A DNA stretch of 64,000 nucleotides, taken from NCBI GenBank assembly GCA_963576735.1, contig OY755196.1, positions 7,979,912-8,043,911 of the forward strand, in the 5' to 3' direction. Both the position numbers and the translations under genes were made by a program. Positions 20,780 through 32,149 of this stretch are shown here, one piece after another (the stretch's first letter is position 1; each line of letters opens with the position of its first letter). Under the pieces are notes generated by a model. It searched no databases. It worked only from the letters and a program-made list of their open reading frames with translations, and was not told where the DNA came from. The DNA comes from Bedellia somnulentella. Lineage: Eukaryota; Arthropoda; Insecta; Lepidoptera; Bedelliidae.

Positions 20780-21259
20780 CATCGTCTCCTAACAGAAATT
20801 ATATTGTAAGTATTTATATTGATTCAGTGCTGGAAGTGTTTTCACGAAGTTTCAGAGGGAATTATCTCTCTGGTGATGAAATTGTGAAGTGATTCTACAA
20901 AAGACGATCTATCGTTATAATAAAAGTGAGAACCTATCAGGATTGATATTAATCAAGTTTGTGCTGAGTAAGTTTTTGGAAGCTAACTAATAAGTTCCAA
21001 AATAGAGAAATAAAAAACGTTTATATTAAAATATATATTAAATCATAAAATTAAAGATATTCTGAGAAGAGGCTCCATCTTACGACCGATAGTAACAACA
21101 GTTAAAACATAATCAATGTAATAATAGATAACTTCATAGTTACAACTACTCGTCAACAGAGGTCGCTGAACAAAACCAAACTTTGTTAATAGAGGGCGCT
21201 AATAGAATCATTGATTAAATACCTAAAATTAAACCAGGCACTAACTATATACTCCAAAA
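20780..21259 (+). other. 5' UTR of the inverted RTE-like LINE segment
   Basis: The non-coding leader upstream of ORF1, starting immediately at the inversion junction (TTTGTGGTAGCATCATCG). The position suggests that reverse transcription reached, or nearly reached, the 5' end of the element RNA. Confidence 0.6.
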
Positions 21260-21961
21260 ATGGAAGAGCTAAAAATAATATTAAAACAAATACAATTGGA
21301 CATTTCTGAACAAAAAGAAAAAATAAAAAACATGGAAGAAAACATTAAACGAGCCATAAATGATAACATAAATAGCAAATTTACACTCCTAGAAAATAAA
21401 AACAAAAAAATAGAAAGTATAGTAGAAGTCCAAGAAAAGCGCCTGAATAACCTAGACAGACATATAAGAAGGAAAAATTTAATTTTCTTTGGAATTGAAG
21501 AGAATTACCAATCTTACCGAAGTCTAGAACAAAGGGTGATTGAAATTATTAAAAGTGAGATAAAGATTGATTGTGAAGATCACAATATAGATACAATCCG
21601 GAGAATAGGCACCAGAAAAGGCACAATAAGACCTGTAGCAGTAACTTTTACTACCATGGGGAAAAAAATTGAGATAATGAAAAATAAGAAGAGACTGGAA
21701 AATTCTACTTACTATATAAAGGAAGATTTCCCACCCCAAGTTTTAGAAAAAAGAAAAGAATTGCGTGAAGAACTGAAAAAGGAGATAGAGAAGGGTAACA
21801 ATGCCGTACTTAAATATGATAAAATAGTAATACTGAATGTTAAAAATGTTGACCAACGACGAAACCCAAAACGAAATCTATCAATATCACCATCACAACA
21901 AACCACAGGAAAAGAAATCACAGAAAAACCACTCAAAAAGAAAAACAAGACCATTAAATAA
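21260..21961 (+). CDS. RTE-like LINE ORF1: coiled-coil nucleic-acid-binding protein
   Basis: 233 residues, starting at the first ATG after the leader. Residues ~5-75 are a heptad-like, Glu/Lys-rich coiled coil (LKIILKQIQLDISEQKEKIK). The middle part (RRKNLIFFGIEEN, IDTIRRIGTRKG, RPVAVTFTT) resembles the RNA-binding ORF1 fold of L1-like and related LINEs. The tail is very basic (KPLKKKNKTIK). Such proteins package element RNA and chaperone strand exchange. The frame is intact. ORF2 follows after a 96-base gap in the same orientation. The function is inferred from layout and the coiled-coil/RNA-binding pattern. Confidence 0.82.
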   Translation: MEELKIILKQIQLDISEQKEKIKNMEENIKRAINDNINSKFTLLENKNKKIESIVEVQEKRLNNLDRHIRRKNLIFFGIEENYQSYRSLEQRVIEIIKSEIKIDCEDHNIDTIRRIGTRKGTIRPVAVTFTTMGKKIEIMKNKKRLENSTYYIKEDFPPQVLEKRKELREELKKEIEKGNNAVLKYDKIVILNVKNVDQRRNPKRNLSISPSQQTTGKEITEKPLKKKNKTIK

Positions 21962-22057
21962 TTTTTAGTAACGCAAGATAAAGTTGACGTCAGCTATCAA
22001 TCGGAAGGAGTCGATACTCAACATACTCAATAGCAAATAACTCAGAACCCACTACAT

Positions 22058-24245
22058 ATGAATCAATTAATACATAGAAATAATATAGAAACAAGAAATG
22101 AAAATATCAAGCAAGACAAAAAACTACACATAGAAAACCAAAGTAATAAGAATTTCTCTCCCAGTACGGTTGGTCCCCGCGGGAGTAATAGACCAAAACC
22201 CTTCATAAAAAATAGAAAAAAGCAAAACCATCTTGAAATATGCTCTCTTAATGTAAGGAGTTTGGTAGATGAGCACAGATCACACCTATTAAATAATGCG
22301 ATAAATAAAATTAACTGGGACATCCTTGGGCTTTCGGAAGTAAAAAAGGATGGCTCTCAAATTATAGAAAAAGAAAACTATATTTTTATGTGGCATGGTG
22401 AGAAAAATGGAACGAATGGCATAGGATTTATGGTGAAAAAGAGTCTAAAAGAAAATATAATTGATTTTAAACCAATTTCCGATAGAGTTGCAAGATTAAG
22501 TCTCACAGTGGGAGACAAAAATAAGAGTGATGCGCTAAACCTAATCCAAGTTTATTTCCCCACAGGCAGAGCCCCTCTCGAAGAAATAGAGAAAACATAT
22601 TTGGACCTAATGAGAGCCGTAGAGAACTGTAAAGATCCTATTATTTTTGGCGATTTTAATGCTAAAATCGGACAGCCATTAGCTGAAGACAAATGTGTAA
22701 TGGGCCCGTGGGGATATGGCACCAGAAACGAAAGAGGCTCAAGACTTATAGCATTTTGTAGGGAGAATCAGCTCTACATATGGAATTCTCACTTTAAAAA
22801 GAAGCCAAAACAGAGGTGGACTTGGAGATCTCCCGACAACGTAACCCGAAACGAGATAGATTTTTTCATCACCAAAAATAATAATAAAAGAGTGCAAAAC
22901 TTGCAAGTTATTAATACCACTTATCCCAGCGATCACAAACTTTTAAGATGTAATTATTTAGTAAATGTAAACCCCATGAAAAATTCAAGAAAATCCTTTA
23001 ATAATAAAAAGAAAAAAATATCAACACTACAAGCAGAATACTTAAAAATCATTTTCAAAAATGAACAACAAAGGACCAAGACAAATTATACCACTCCTCA
23101 AGAAATGTATGATGACATTATCTCTAAAATAACAAAATCACTTTCTTATTTGCCTAAAGACACCAAAACAACTTTAAAAGAAAACTATATTACAACAGAT
23201 ATCAAAAGCATGATCCAAGAGAGGATAGAGCTACAAAATAAAATGAATAAAACGAAAGAAGAGAGAAGTCGTCTAAGCAAACTCTACAAACAAATCAAAA
23301 CTAAAATAAATAAATCTATCAAAGAGCACAAATTAAAAATTATTGAAGAAAACTTAGATAAAAGAGGATCAATTAAGAATGCAAAATCACAATTACAAAC
23401 ATCCAGCCCGTGGATACCTGAACTATATAATATAAAAGGCAAAAGCTCTACCAACCGCATCGACCTATTAGATATAGCTTTCGACTATTACAAAAAGCTG
23501 TATGATTGCGAAAATGCTTCACCAAGTGATACTTCCGATATGAGAAATTCAATCACCGAAGATGACTCTACATTGCCATTTCTAGAGTGCGAAGTCAATA
23601 GGGTAATCTCTTCTCTGTCTTCGATGAAAACCCCAGGAGAAGACGGTATAACAAATGAGATACTAAAAGCAATCAAAGAACCACTCACTCCTTTATTGAC
23701 ATTTTTATTCAACAACATATTATATGAGAGAAGTATACCATATCAATGGGAAACTGCGGTGATCTGCTTACTGTACAAAAAAGGCGATTCCAAAGATATC
23801 GGTAACTATAGACCAATAAGTATTCTACAGACGATATACAAACTTTTTACACAGCTGATTTTAAAACGCATTACGCCTTCACTTGATTTCAACCAGCCGA
23901 GAGAACAAGCAGGATTTAGAGCCAAGTATTCGACAACCGATCACATGTTTACGTTAACCCAGATCATTGAAAAATTCTCAGAATACAAAAAAAGGCTATA
24001 TATTGGGTTTATAGACTACAAAAAGGCATTTGATTCCGCTCTTCATGATCCGATATGGACGGCTCTAAATGAACAGGGAGTGTCCAATGATTATATACTT
24101 ATATTGAAAGAAATATATAAAAAGAGCAAAGGTTTGGTCAAACTTGATAGAAAAAGTAAACCGTTCGATATCAAAAGAGGAGTAAGACAGGGTGACCCGA
24201 TTTCACCAAAACTTTTTACGGCCTTACTAGAGCATATCTTTAGAA
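22058..24245 (+). pseudogene. RTE-like LINE ORF2, 5' part: AP endonuclease and RT, cut by inversion
   Basis: 730 residues are open, up to a junction after GVRQGDPISPKLFTALLEHIFR. An N-terminal basic segment is followed by an AP-type endonuclease: EICSLNVRSL, ILGLSEVKKDG (catalytic Glu), IIFGDFNAKIG, RNEIDFFI and YPSDHKLLRC (catalytic His). A linker and the RT fingers and palm come next: SMKTPGEDGITNEIL, NYRPISILQTIYKLF, QAGFRAKYSTTDHM, FIDYKKAFDSALHDP (catalytic Asp). The FADD block and C-terminus are on the opposite strand at 19914-20779. The last codons before the stop come from BEL DNA. No stop interrupts the visible domains, so the element was intact when it inserted. Confidence 0.92.
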
Positions 24246-25235
24246 GGTGACTGTACGAAGACGAAAAGGTTCAGCAGGTGAACTCCGCCAGAGGATACGT
24301 TGGTAATCCAGATGATCTTTACACATACCTATATTTCTATACATTTGTTTACAATCTGATGTGAACCATATGAGATGAATACGAAACTTAAGAAGGATAT
24401 CCACAATGTCGGGATGAAGCTTCGGTCCAGTGAGTAGCACTTGATTCAGGGATACTCCGTTGGATGATTTACACCCTGCATCAAATACTACGCGGGTACG
24501 TGTGGTCTCACTGGACCCAATAATAAATAACCGAATACACTGTTTACAGCGAATCGGAGAACCAGGCAAACCGGAAACGATATTACCTAATAACACATGG
24601 GATAGTATATCCGCTCCTAACAACATTTCCACGGGTTGTGGAGTACGAAAATCGGGGTCAGCTAAGGTCAAATTAGTTAAATATGTCCACCCTTTCTGGG
24701 AAGGTGGTACGCTCGGCATGTGAGACATCAACTTTGGTAGAATTAAAGCTTCTAATTGAATAATAGGGTTTTGTTTACCCTTGGGTTTGACTAAACACGA
24801 AATTACACCCTTTGGTTTAACTGGTTCGCTATCACCAATACCATATACTGGAATGTTTATTTTCTTACGATTTAAACCTAACCTTTGCGCGCACGACACG
24901 ACTCAGTTATAAAGGAAGCCTGGCTTCCCGAATCCACAACACACCTAACGGTCGATAGTATAGATGAGCCAACACATACATCGATGAGCGCGGTCGATAG
25001 TAGCACCGTGCTAGTTCGCATAGAAGGAGCATTGGAATTCGAAGCGCAATCATTATGAACAGAATTCGACTCGGACTGAGTTGGTGGTACTGGGTCTACC
25101 TTGGCAGGGGGGAGGGTGATAACAGCGGAGTCACTGACTACCGGCAAGGCTTGATTAGAAAAATGAATTAAACTGTGATGCCTTTTGTGACACGAGCGAC
25201 ACACATAACTCGATTTGCAATTGATAACATTGTGA
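24246..25235 (-). pseudogene. gag-pol: BEL/Pao gag-pol, N-terminal part: zinc knuckle, protease, RT start
   Basis: The 5' half of the BEL element that continues at 16137. Minus-strand order: zinc-knuckle region (VINCKSSYVCRSCHKRHHSL), protease CVVDSGSQASFIT (DSG active site), DUF1758-like stretch with VEMLLGADILSHVLLG, then the RT start RVVFDAGCKSSNGVSLN and QMYRNIGMCKDH. The frame breaks near 24890 between the protease and the following block. The typical first zinc-knuckle cysteines and all of the upstream gag are absent; homology ends at about 25238, close to the Gypsy LTR. There is no 5' LTR, so the element is dead. Confidence 0.9.
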
Positions 25236-25292
25236 CCTACATGTAAATGAAGACCTTAATTTGCTCTTCATTACATTTAAGTTACATGCATT
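25236..25292. other. Short junction between BEL remnant and Gypsy LTR
   Basis: 57 bases that match neither element, with a small imperfect palindrome (ATGTAAATGAAG ... CTTCATTACAT). Probably a rearrangement scar. Confidence 0.4.
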
Positions 25293-25893
25293 TGTGGGCT
25301 ACACCTACATCATTATTATAAATATATTATATATATATAATACTTAAACATACAAACATAAATATTTATAATATACATTTAATTTAATTAATATATCATA
25401 TTAATTTGGTTGTATTTATATTTACTTTTATTATAAACATTGCGATCGATACTAGTCGGTCGATAATCGATTTGCATATCGATAAGCGGTTCGATGGGAT
25501 GTGACCCCGTCACTAGTTTTAACAACTTTTATTCTCGCGGGTAGTTTTGAGCTACCGCGATGATGGTTCGAGAAACGTTGCCTAACCAGTCGTGAATCAC
25601 TTATCGCGATACGTACAGCATTCGTATTATTCTCGTGTTATTTCTAATTAAGCTTAATCCGTGTTGAATATTGTTAATGTCGTTAACTGTTACTTCTTTA
25701 TTCGCTATTGTATGTGACTGTCTTCCTAATTTGTGTCTGTGTCTGAGCTGTGTAATCTTTCTTCATTGTGCCTTCTAAAATTCATAGTGTGTGTCGGTGA
25801 AAAATAAACCTGTCAAACTGTAAGTGACTTTATTATTTTATATTCGCCGACCGGTGAGATAACTCATTACATCTTCACCCCCCTCACGCTATA
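25293..25893 (+). repeat. 5' LTR of Gypsy (CsRn1/Kabuki-type) element
   Basis: 601 bp beginning TGTGGGCTACACC and ending CCCTCACGCTATA. It matches the 3' LTR (29881-30479) with about five differences (a TA dinucleotide, and substitutions near 25491, 25658, 25682 and 25737), roughly 99% identity. Very similar LTRs mean a recent insertion, since the two copies are identical at integration. Confidence 0.93.
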
Positions 25894-25911
25894 TTGGTGA
25901 CACCGACGTGA
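25894..25911 (+). other. tRNA primer-binding site of the Gypsy element
   Basis: TTGGTGACACCGACGTGA immediately follows the 5' LTR. A TGGTGAC-start sequence of this form is the usual minus-strand primer site in insect Gypsy elements; the matching tRNA was not identified. The gag ATG overlaps its last base. Confidence 0.75.
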
Positions 25912-26801
25912 TGGACAGAGAAGAAGAATTCAGAGATGCACATGGCGTGGTGACGTCATTACCGACCAGCCGTGCAGGCACTAGTGATGGGAACGAGTCG
26001 ATGAAACATATCGATGTTTTTAAAGTTAGTGCACGACTTCCACCTTTTTGGCCCGAAGAGCCTGAAATATGGTTTTCCCAGGTCGAGGGACAATTCGCAA
26101 TTTCAGGAATTTCTAGCGATGTAACCAAATTTCACTATGTCATTAGCCAGCTGGATAACCAATTTTCCAGGGAAGTCAAGGATATTATTATTAATCCACC
26201 AGCATCCGATAAATATCAGAAGCTTAAATCAGAATTGATTAAAAGATTGACCGCATCCAGAGAGGTGAAAATCAAGCAGTTATTGATGCACGAAGAGCTC
26301 GGCGATCGTAAGCCATCACAGTTCTTACGACATCTTAAAAGCCTGGCTGGCATCAATGTTCCAGACGATTTTGTGAAGACGATTTGGATAAGCCGACTTA
26401 CACACGGGATTCAAACGGTGTTAGCAGGTCAACTGTCCACATCTTCCATCGATGATCTGGCAGACTTAGCCGATCGTGTACAGGATATTGCTACTCCTTC
26501 ACCGGTTGTCGCATCTACGAGTGCTAGTCAAGGAAGTCAAGTTTCGGCGATAGAAATGCTAACCAAAGAAGTGGCTGAGCTGCGGAGACAATTCGAGAAG
26601 CTCGCTTCAGAGAGGAACAGCAGACCACACAACAGATCGAATAGGTCAGCGCGTCCTGGTTCTTCATCTAGATCGAAACGCTCAAATTCGAACTACAGAA
26701 AATACCCCATTTGCTGGTACCATACCAAGTTTGCAGAAAAGGCCAGCAAATGCATATCTCCGTGTGATTACCAGGCGGGAAACGCCAGGGGCGGTCGATA
26801 G
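25911..26801 (+). CDS. gag: Gypsy gag (CsRn1/Kabuki type, CHCC finger)
   Basis: About 296 residues starting at the ATG that overlaps the primer-binding site. Capsid-like sequence: [20 protein letters not shown], then [20 protein letters not shown] and [20 protein letters not shown] helical [18 protein letters not shown] and an Arg/Ser-rich linker lead to [18 protein letters not shown], a Cys-His-Cys-Cys finger in place of the retroviral CCHC. That finger defines the CsRn1 clade to which Bombyx Kabuki belongs. It builds the intracellular particle and binds RNA. The stop overlaps the pol frame, with pol in the -1 frame, so pol is probably made by frameshifting. Confidence 0.92.
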   Translation: MDREEEFRDAHGVVTSLPTSRAGTSDGNESMKHIDVFKVSARLPPFWPEEPEIWFSQVEGQFAISGISSDVTKFHYVISQLDNQFSREVKDIIINPPASDKYQKLKSELIKRLTASREVKIKQLLMHEELGDRKPSQFLRHLKSLAGINVPDDFVKTIWISRLTHGIQTVLAGQLSTSSIDDLADLADRVQDIATPSPVVASTSASQGSQVSAIEMLTKEVAELRRQFEKLASERNSRPHNRSNRSARPGSSSRSKRSNSNYRKYPICWYHTKFAEKASKCISPCDYQAGNARGGR

Positions 26802-29800
26802 TGGCGACTGCAGACTACCCTTCAACTTCTACTGGTCGCCTATTTGTGACGGATCGAGCCTCGAAGACGCAGTTTCTGGTCAATACAGGAAGCGACCTCT
26901 GTGTTTTCCCCCGGTCCATGCTTCGTGATCGTCGTGCTAAGACTGACTATAACTTGTGTGCTGCAAATGGATCTAGTATTTCTACATATGGTTATGTACA
27001 TTTAAATTTAAATTTTGGTTTACGTAGAGAATTTAGTTGGCGTTTTGTTGTTGCGGATGTAAGTAAGCCAATTATAGGTGTTGATTTCTTAAATCATTAT
27101 TATTTGATTGTTGATTGCCGCAACAAACGTTTAATAGATAGCACAACTTCTCTTTCGTCTATAGCTAAATTAGTTAAGTGTAATAATATAGCATCTGTAA
27201 AAATCATGACTGGTGAGACTCGGTTTCATAAAATTCTCGACGAATTCCCCGAGATTACTCGACCAACTGGTATTCATCGCAATATTACACACCAAACAGT
27301 GCACCACATACGAACAACTCCAGGCCCACCAGTATCTTGCACTCCTCGTCGTTTGGCGCCTGACAAATTGAAAATTGCTCAACAGGAGTTCCAGGCCATG
27401 CTTGCTAATGGTACAGCCCGTCCTTCGGAGAGTCCGTGGGCTTCCCCACTCCATCTAACTCCCAAAAAAGATAATGGTTGGCGACCTTGCGGTGATTACC
27501 GCATGCTTAACGCCCGTACAATACCCGATAGTTATCCGATCAAACACATCAATGACTTTTCACATAGCCTTGTTGGTTGCAAAGTTTTTAGTAAAATTGA
27601 TTTACTGAAAGCCTACAACCAGGTGCCCATTTTTGAGCAAGATATATCGAAAACAGCCATCACGACACCGTTTGGCTTGTTCGAATTCCCCTATATGACC
27701 TTCGGACTCCGAAACGCAGCCCAAACTTTTCAACGGTTGATGGATGAAATCACTAGAGGACTTGATTTTACATATTCGTATTTGGATGACGTCTTGGTGT
27801 TCTCACGTGACCATCATAGTCACGAAGAGCACCTACGTCAAATTTTCACAAAGTTGAAAGAGTACGGTATGTCTGTAAATCCAGAAAAGTGTGTTTTTGG
27901 CGTATCTGAGATATCATTTTTAGGTTACTCTATAAATGAAAATGGTTCCAAGCCGCTCGATTCTAAAGTAGAGGTCATAAAAGAGTTTCCTGTGCCTAAA
28001 ACTGTACGTCAGCTTAGAGCGTTTTTAGGCATGATAAATTTTTACAGGAGATTTATCCCTGGTGCAGCTGAAATTCAAGCACCTTTAAATAATTTGTTAA
28101 CAGGTTCGATGAAAGGAGCACACCCAGTTTTTATTGAAGGTGAGGCCCTTCAAGCTTTTAATGCCTGTAAAGATAGCCTTGCTAATGCTGCTTTACTAGC
28201 TCACCCGGACTGTACGGTTCCACTTGCTTTAGTGACAGACGCTTCTGATAAGGCAATCGGTGCAGTCCTGCAACAACTTAAAAATAATTCCTGGCAACCA
28301 TTAGCTTTCTTTTCCCGAAAGTTAAGTCCATCGCAGGTGAAGTATTCGCCATACGATAGGGAACTTCTTGCCATATATGAAGGCATTAAGTATTTCCGAC
28401 ATATGCTTGAAGCCCGCCATTTTATTGTCTATACGGACCATAAACCGATTAGTTTCGCATTCCATGAAAGGAAAAAAAACTGTTCGCCTAGGCAGTATAG
28501 ACATCTGGACTTTATTTCCCAGTTCACTACTGACATTCGGCACATCTCTGGCAAAGACAATATTGTTGCTGATGCTTTGTCGAGAATAGAAGAACTAAGA
28601 GCTCCAGTCAGTCTAGAAACTTTAGCTAGCACTCAAGAATCCGATCCAGAGCTAGACAAATTGTTAATCGAAGGATCATCATCATTGCGTCTTGAGAAAA
28701 TGACTGTTCCTGGTAGTCGTGTTCCCCTGTACTGCGACGTCAGTACACCGACTACTAGGCCTTACGTCCCCAAATTTCACCGCAGGCAGGTTTTTGAAAG
28801 CTTGCATTCTTTAAGTCATCCCGGACCTAACGCGTCTGCAAAACTTGTTGCAGAACGGTTTGTTTGGCCCGAGATAAGGAAAAACTGTAGAGAGTGGGCA
28901 CGAGCTTGCATAGCTTGTCAAAAAGCTAAAGTTACTCGCCATGTTTCCTCCCCTCTAGGTTCTTTTCCCTTGCCTCGGACTCGTTTCAAACAAATCCATA
29001 TCGATTTGATAGGTCCCTTGCCAGTCTCAGAAGGTAATCGATATTGTCTGACAGCCGTAGATCGATTTACTCGATGGCCGGAAGCTATACCGATAGGTGA
29101 TATAACCGCTGAAACCGTTGCCAAAGCATTAATTTCAGGTTGGATTTCTCGTTTCGGTTGTCCAACGGACATCACCACCGACCGGGGACGCCAATTTGAA
29201 TCCGCTTTGTTTTCCGCTTTGGCAAAAATAGCTGGCTTCCAACATAAGCGCACCACGGCCTACCATCCTGCGTGCAATGGTATGATCGAAAGATTTCACC
29301 GTCAACTCAAAGCTGCAATTGTTTGTCATGGAAACAGTAAATGGTCAGAGTCCTTGCCATGGGTTTTATTAGGAATCCGAACTGCTTTTAAGGAGGATAT
29401 CCAAAGTTCTTCGGCAGAACTAGTTTATGGAGAACCACTGCGCTTACCGGGCGAATTTTTCGAATCCGCTGAAGCTGGTTCTACTGACACTTCCGATTTT
29501 TCAGTTCGCCTTAAGGACATAACATCAAAATTACGACCTTTCCCCGCTTCACGTCATTGTAAGCCTAAAGTTTTCATATATAAAGAATTAGCCACCAGTG
29601 ATCAAGTTTTCCTCCGAGAAGACGCATTACGTGGCGCATTACAACCAACGTACTTAGGCCCATATAAAGTTTTAGCGAGGGACGATAAAACATTTAAAAT
29701 ACTTCGAAACGGAAAGGAAATTACAGTATCGATAGATCGCGTAAAACCAGCCTTCATACTTAACGACCAGACCGAATCACAATCAATTCCAGAAATGTCG

Positions 29801-29860
29801 AAAAATCGCGTCACACGTTCTGGGCGGCAAGTCAGATTCCCAGATTATTATCGCCCATGA
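26801..29860 (+). CDS. pol: Gypsy pol: protease, RT, RNase H, integrase; protease active site changed
   Basis: An uninterrupted ~1000-residue polyprotein. The protease has [13 protein letters not shown] where the catalytic motif should be DTG (AAT in place of GAT), so self-processing is probably lost. The RT has [13 protein letters not shown] and [11 protein letters not shown] (YLDD). RNase H has [26 protein letters not shown] and VYTDHKPI. Integrase has an HHCC zinc domain (ending CIACQKAK) and a DDE core: [31 protein letters not shown]. No envelope gene follows; a GAAGGGGGTGA purine tract abuts the 3' LTR. The listed start is the frame opening; the true entry is by frameshift from gag. One substitution separates it from an apparently intact element. 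Confidence 0.95.
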   Translation: MATADYPSTSTGRLFVTDRASKTQFLVNTGSDLCVFPRSMLRDRRAKTDYNLCAANGSSISTYGYVHLNLNFGLRREFSWRFVVADVSKPIIGVDFLNHYYLIVDCRNKRLIDSTTSLSSIAKLVKCNNIASVKIMTGETRFHKILDEFPEITRPTGIHRNITHQTVHHIRTTPGPPVSCTPRRLAPDKLKIAQQEFQAMLANGTARPSESPWASPLHLTPKKDNGWRPCGDYRMLNARTIPDSYPIKHINDFSHSLVGCKVFSKIDLLKAYNQVPIFEQDISKTAITTPFGLFEFPYMTFGLRNAAQTFQRLMDEITRGLDFTYSYLDDVLVFSRDHHSHEEHLRQIFTKLKEYGMSVNPEKCVFGVSEISFLGYSINENGSKPLDSKVEVIKEFPVPKTVRQLRAFLGMINFYRRFIPGAAEIQAPLNNLLTGSMKGAHPVFIEGEALQAFNACKDSLANAALLAHPDCTVPLALVTDASDKAIGAVLQQLKNNSWQPLAFFSRKLSPSQVKYSPYDRELLAIYEGIKYFRHMLEARHFIVYTDHKPISFAFHERKKNCSPRQYRHLDFISQFTTDIRHISGKDNIVADALSRIEELRAPVSLETLASTQESDPELDKLLIEGSSSLRLEKMTVPGSRVPLYCDVSTPTTRPYVPKFHRRQVFESLHSLSHPGPNASAKLVAERFVWPEIRKNCREWARACIACQKAKVTRHVSSPLGSFPLPRTRFKQIHIDLIGPLPVSEGNRYCLTAVDRFTRWPEAIPIGDITAETVAKALISGWISRFGCPTDITTDRGRQFESALFSALAKIAGFQHKRTTAYHPACNGMIERFHRQLKAAIVCHGNSKWSESLPWVLLGIRTAFKEDIQSSSAELVYGEPLRLPGEFFESAEAGSTDTSDFSVRLKDITSKLRPFPASRHCKPKVFIYKELATSDQVFLREDALRGALQPTYLGPYKVLARDDKTFKILRNGKEITVSIDRVKPAFILNDQTESQSIPEMSKNRVTRSGRQVRFPDYYRP

Positions 29861-29868
29861 TGGTCTCT

Positions 29869-29880
29869 GGAAGGGGGTGA
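29869..29880 (+). other. Polypurine tract of the Gypsy element
   Basis: GGAAGGGGGTGA lies directly before the 3' LTR and is the expected plus-strand primer. Confidence 0.75.
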
Positions 29881-30479
29881 TGTGGGCTACACCTACATCA
29901 TTATTATAAATATATTATATATATAATACTTAAACATACAAACATAAATATTTATAATATACATTTAATTTAATTAATATATCATATTAATTTGGTTGTA
30001 TTTATATTTACTTTTATTATAAACATTGCGATCGATACTAGTCGGTCGATAATCGATTTGCATATCGATAAGCGGTTCGGTGGGATGTGACCCCGTCACT
30101 AGTTTTAACAACTTTTATTCTCGCGGGTAGTTTTGAGCTACCGCGATGATGGTTCGAGAAACGTTGCCTAACCAGTCGTGAATCACTTATCGCGATACGT
30201 ACAGCATTCGTATTATTCTCGTGTTATTTCTAATTAAGTTTAATCCGTGTTGAATATTGTTAATGTCATTAACTGTTACTTCTTTATTCGCTATTGTATG
30301 TGACTGTCTTCCTAAATTGTGTCTGTGTCTGAGCTGTGTAATCTTTCTTCATTGTGCCTTCTAAAATTCATAGTGTGTGTCGGTGAAAAATAAACCTGTC
30401 AAACTGTAAGTGACTTTATTATTTTATATTCGCCGACCGGTGAGATAACTCATTACATCTTCACCCCCCTCACGCTATA
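29881..30479 (+). repeat. 3' LTR of Gypsy element
   Basis: 599 bp, TGTGGGCTAC to CACGCTATA, ~99% like the 5' LTR. The flanks (ATGCATT on the left, GGTACG on the right) show no target duplication, which is unusual for such a young element. Confidence 0.93.
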
Positions 30480-31469
30480 GGTACGATAATCACTGTCAGT
30501 TACACAGACTCATGCAACAGCTAAGGCGAAAGGTGTCTTGGCCACAGTGATGGAAGGGTAAGGAAGTGGTAGGTAAGTAATAGTCGGAGTCGAAACTGAT
30601 TGTGAACCTGTTAACACAACCCAGTCTACAAAATATCAAAAACCAAGCAGAAATTTAAAGTAAAGGAATAAGGCTAGCCTGCCACTTATTCAAAACTCAC
30701 GTGGAAATAACTTATATGATGAAATAATGTATATAACCTCTATCTAACTTAATACAGTGTGAAGCTGTACCCATTTATAAGTACTGACATATATACTTAC
30801 AAGACTATTGCAATAAAATTATAGAATTACAATTCTAGACTGCTTTTATTCAAAATAGTGCTAAACAAACAACAATTACTTTTACTGCAATTATTATGGA
30901 ATATAGATTTCAAACTTGAGGAACATATAGCATGTTAACAAACCACTCAATCAAGATCTCGGTAATTATATTAATAAAGATTAATAACCTAACACCATTA
31001 TACAAATTTATAACAAAACAATTACACTTAGAGTCAATCGAGTATGCACTTCACACTAGTTCATTTTATTTATTTTGTCCCAGAGGTTCAACTTCTTAAA
31101 TCGTGTGTAACCACGCTCTGCTACCAAAATCTATGTTCTTGTCAGAAGATAGTCATTAAAGAAAACACTTACTTGTGGTATCCTGGTGAGTTGCTCCGAT
31201 CTCCCAGGATTGCTGAAGAGGTTATTCTTCTCACTATTTGATCAGATCTGAATGCATCCAGTCTTTGATAAAAATACGAATCCCTGGCCAAGGGATATCG
31301 TGTCTAGTAGGTAAGGTAGAAAAGAGACTTTTTTTTACATTTTAAAACAGTACTTATATAAAATTATATGTTTGTATTTATATGTTTACGTTGTCAGCGT
31401 TAAATTTAACCGGATGACAGTTAATTGCCCCAGATTTATATTTGCTGATGTTCACACTTGAACAGGATG
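30480..31469. other. Intergenic, no gene recognised
   Basis: AT-rich DNA right of the Gypsy element. It does not continue the BEL gag expected if Gypsy had simply inserted into BEL. A 65-residue frame at 31044 has no motif. Confidence 0.4.
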
Positions 31470-31530
31470 TGTAGACAGGCTTAGAATAGCACTGATCCAT
31501 TTCTTCTCGAAGGTTATAATACCCACTAGT
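31470..31530 (+). repeat. SINE-2 head remnant
   Basis: GTGTAGACAGGCTTAGAATAG followed by a CACTGATCCATTTCTTCTCG-like stretch; the body is missing. Confidence 0.55.
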
Positions 31531-31685
31531 TTTTGAAAAATTTAGCGTGATGATATCGCTTATGATTCTTTTTAATACAATTCAATTCACGAAAGATTTT
31601 TTTACAATCGGTTGTGTGATTTGGAAACTTATTTATTAAAGACAAACAGATACACAAACAAATATTTCTATTTTATTATAAATCG

Positions 31686-31905
31686 ACTGTGTAGTGTTGG
31701 CTTAGAATAGCACTACCCCATTTCTTCTTCTATTTATGTAATTTTGGGCTATACGTTTAGAGACCCATCACCAACGATACTTTATTTCTACCATTTTGTC
31801 CCCTGTCGACTTCCAAATGTAGCTGAGGAGTTTCTAGTCTGAAGTTCTGCCTACCCCTTTTTGGGATTTATGTCAGTGAGTATATATATGTGTATGTATG
31901 TATAA
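31686..31905 (+). repeat. SINE-2 copy with shortened middle
   Basis: Head TGTGTAGTGTTGGCTTAGAA, body AGACCCATCACCAACGATAC, tail block CTGCCTACCCCTTTTTGGG and GTGAGTATATATATGTGTATG. The (TATG)-rich tail is intact. Confidence 0.8.
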
Positions 31906-32149
31906 TTTCATTCGTGAAAAGTTTTCGTAATCAGTCGAATAATTTCGGAGCCTTTTAATTACACACAAACAAACCTTTCCTCTTTATTATAAATATGGAC
32001 GATCAATCACGCACATCACTCCTGTTTCTAACTCGATAATTATTACTTAGTTGAATTCAACTTCTTGAGCACGAAACACTCACTAATAACTTTACGATGC
32101 CGAATTATTAAATACTTCTTAGAAGTTAGTTTGTGAAGTTGTAGCGTCG

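Larger units (their letters stand above)
16138..24245 (-). mobile_element. RTE-like LINE with 5' inversion, hosting a Dong-like LINE
   Basis: The element is minus-oriented with its 3' tail at 16138-16160 (TTA repeats on the minus strand). The 3' segment is 19636-20779 (minus) and the 5' segment, with ORF1 and most of ORF2, is 20780-24245 in plus orientation, i.e. inverted. Both segments share 37 bases (20743-20779 and 24209-24245) at the internal breakpoint. Without the Dong insertion it is about 4.6 kb, close to full length. Layout matches twin priming. The TAA tail is where the Dong-like element landed. Confidence 0.88.
16125..24255. repeat. 13-bp target-site duplication of the nested LINE
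   Basis: GAAGGTGACTGTA occurs at 16125-16137 and again at 24243-24255. Removing everything between joins the two BEL pol halves in frame across ...RLRTVTFGVSS. The repeat therefore marks a single insertion event into BEL pol; the exact duplication may be 10-13 bp because the first bases can also be assigned to the LINE. Confidence 0.9.

Noticed and set aside
30480..31000. Continuation of BEL gag to the right of the Gypsy element
   Set aside because: Three reverse frames were scanned; there are many stops and no gag-like motif.
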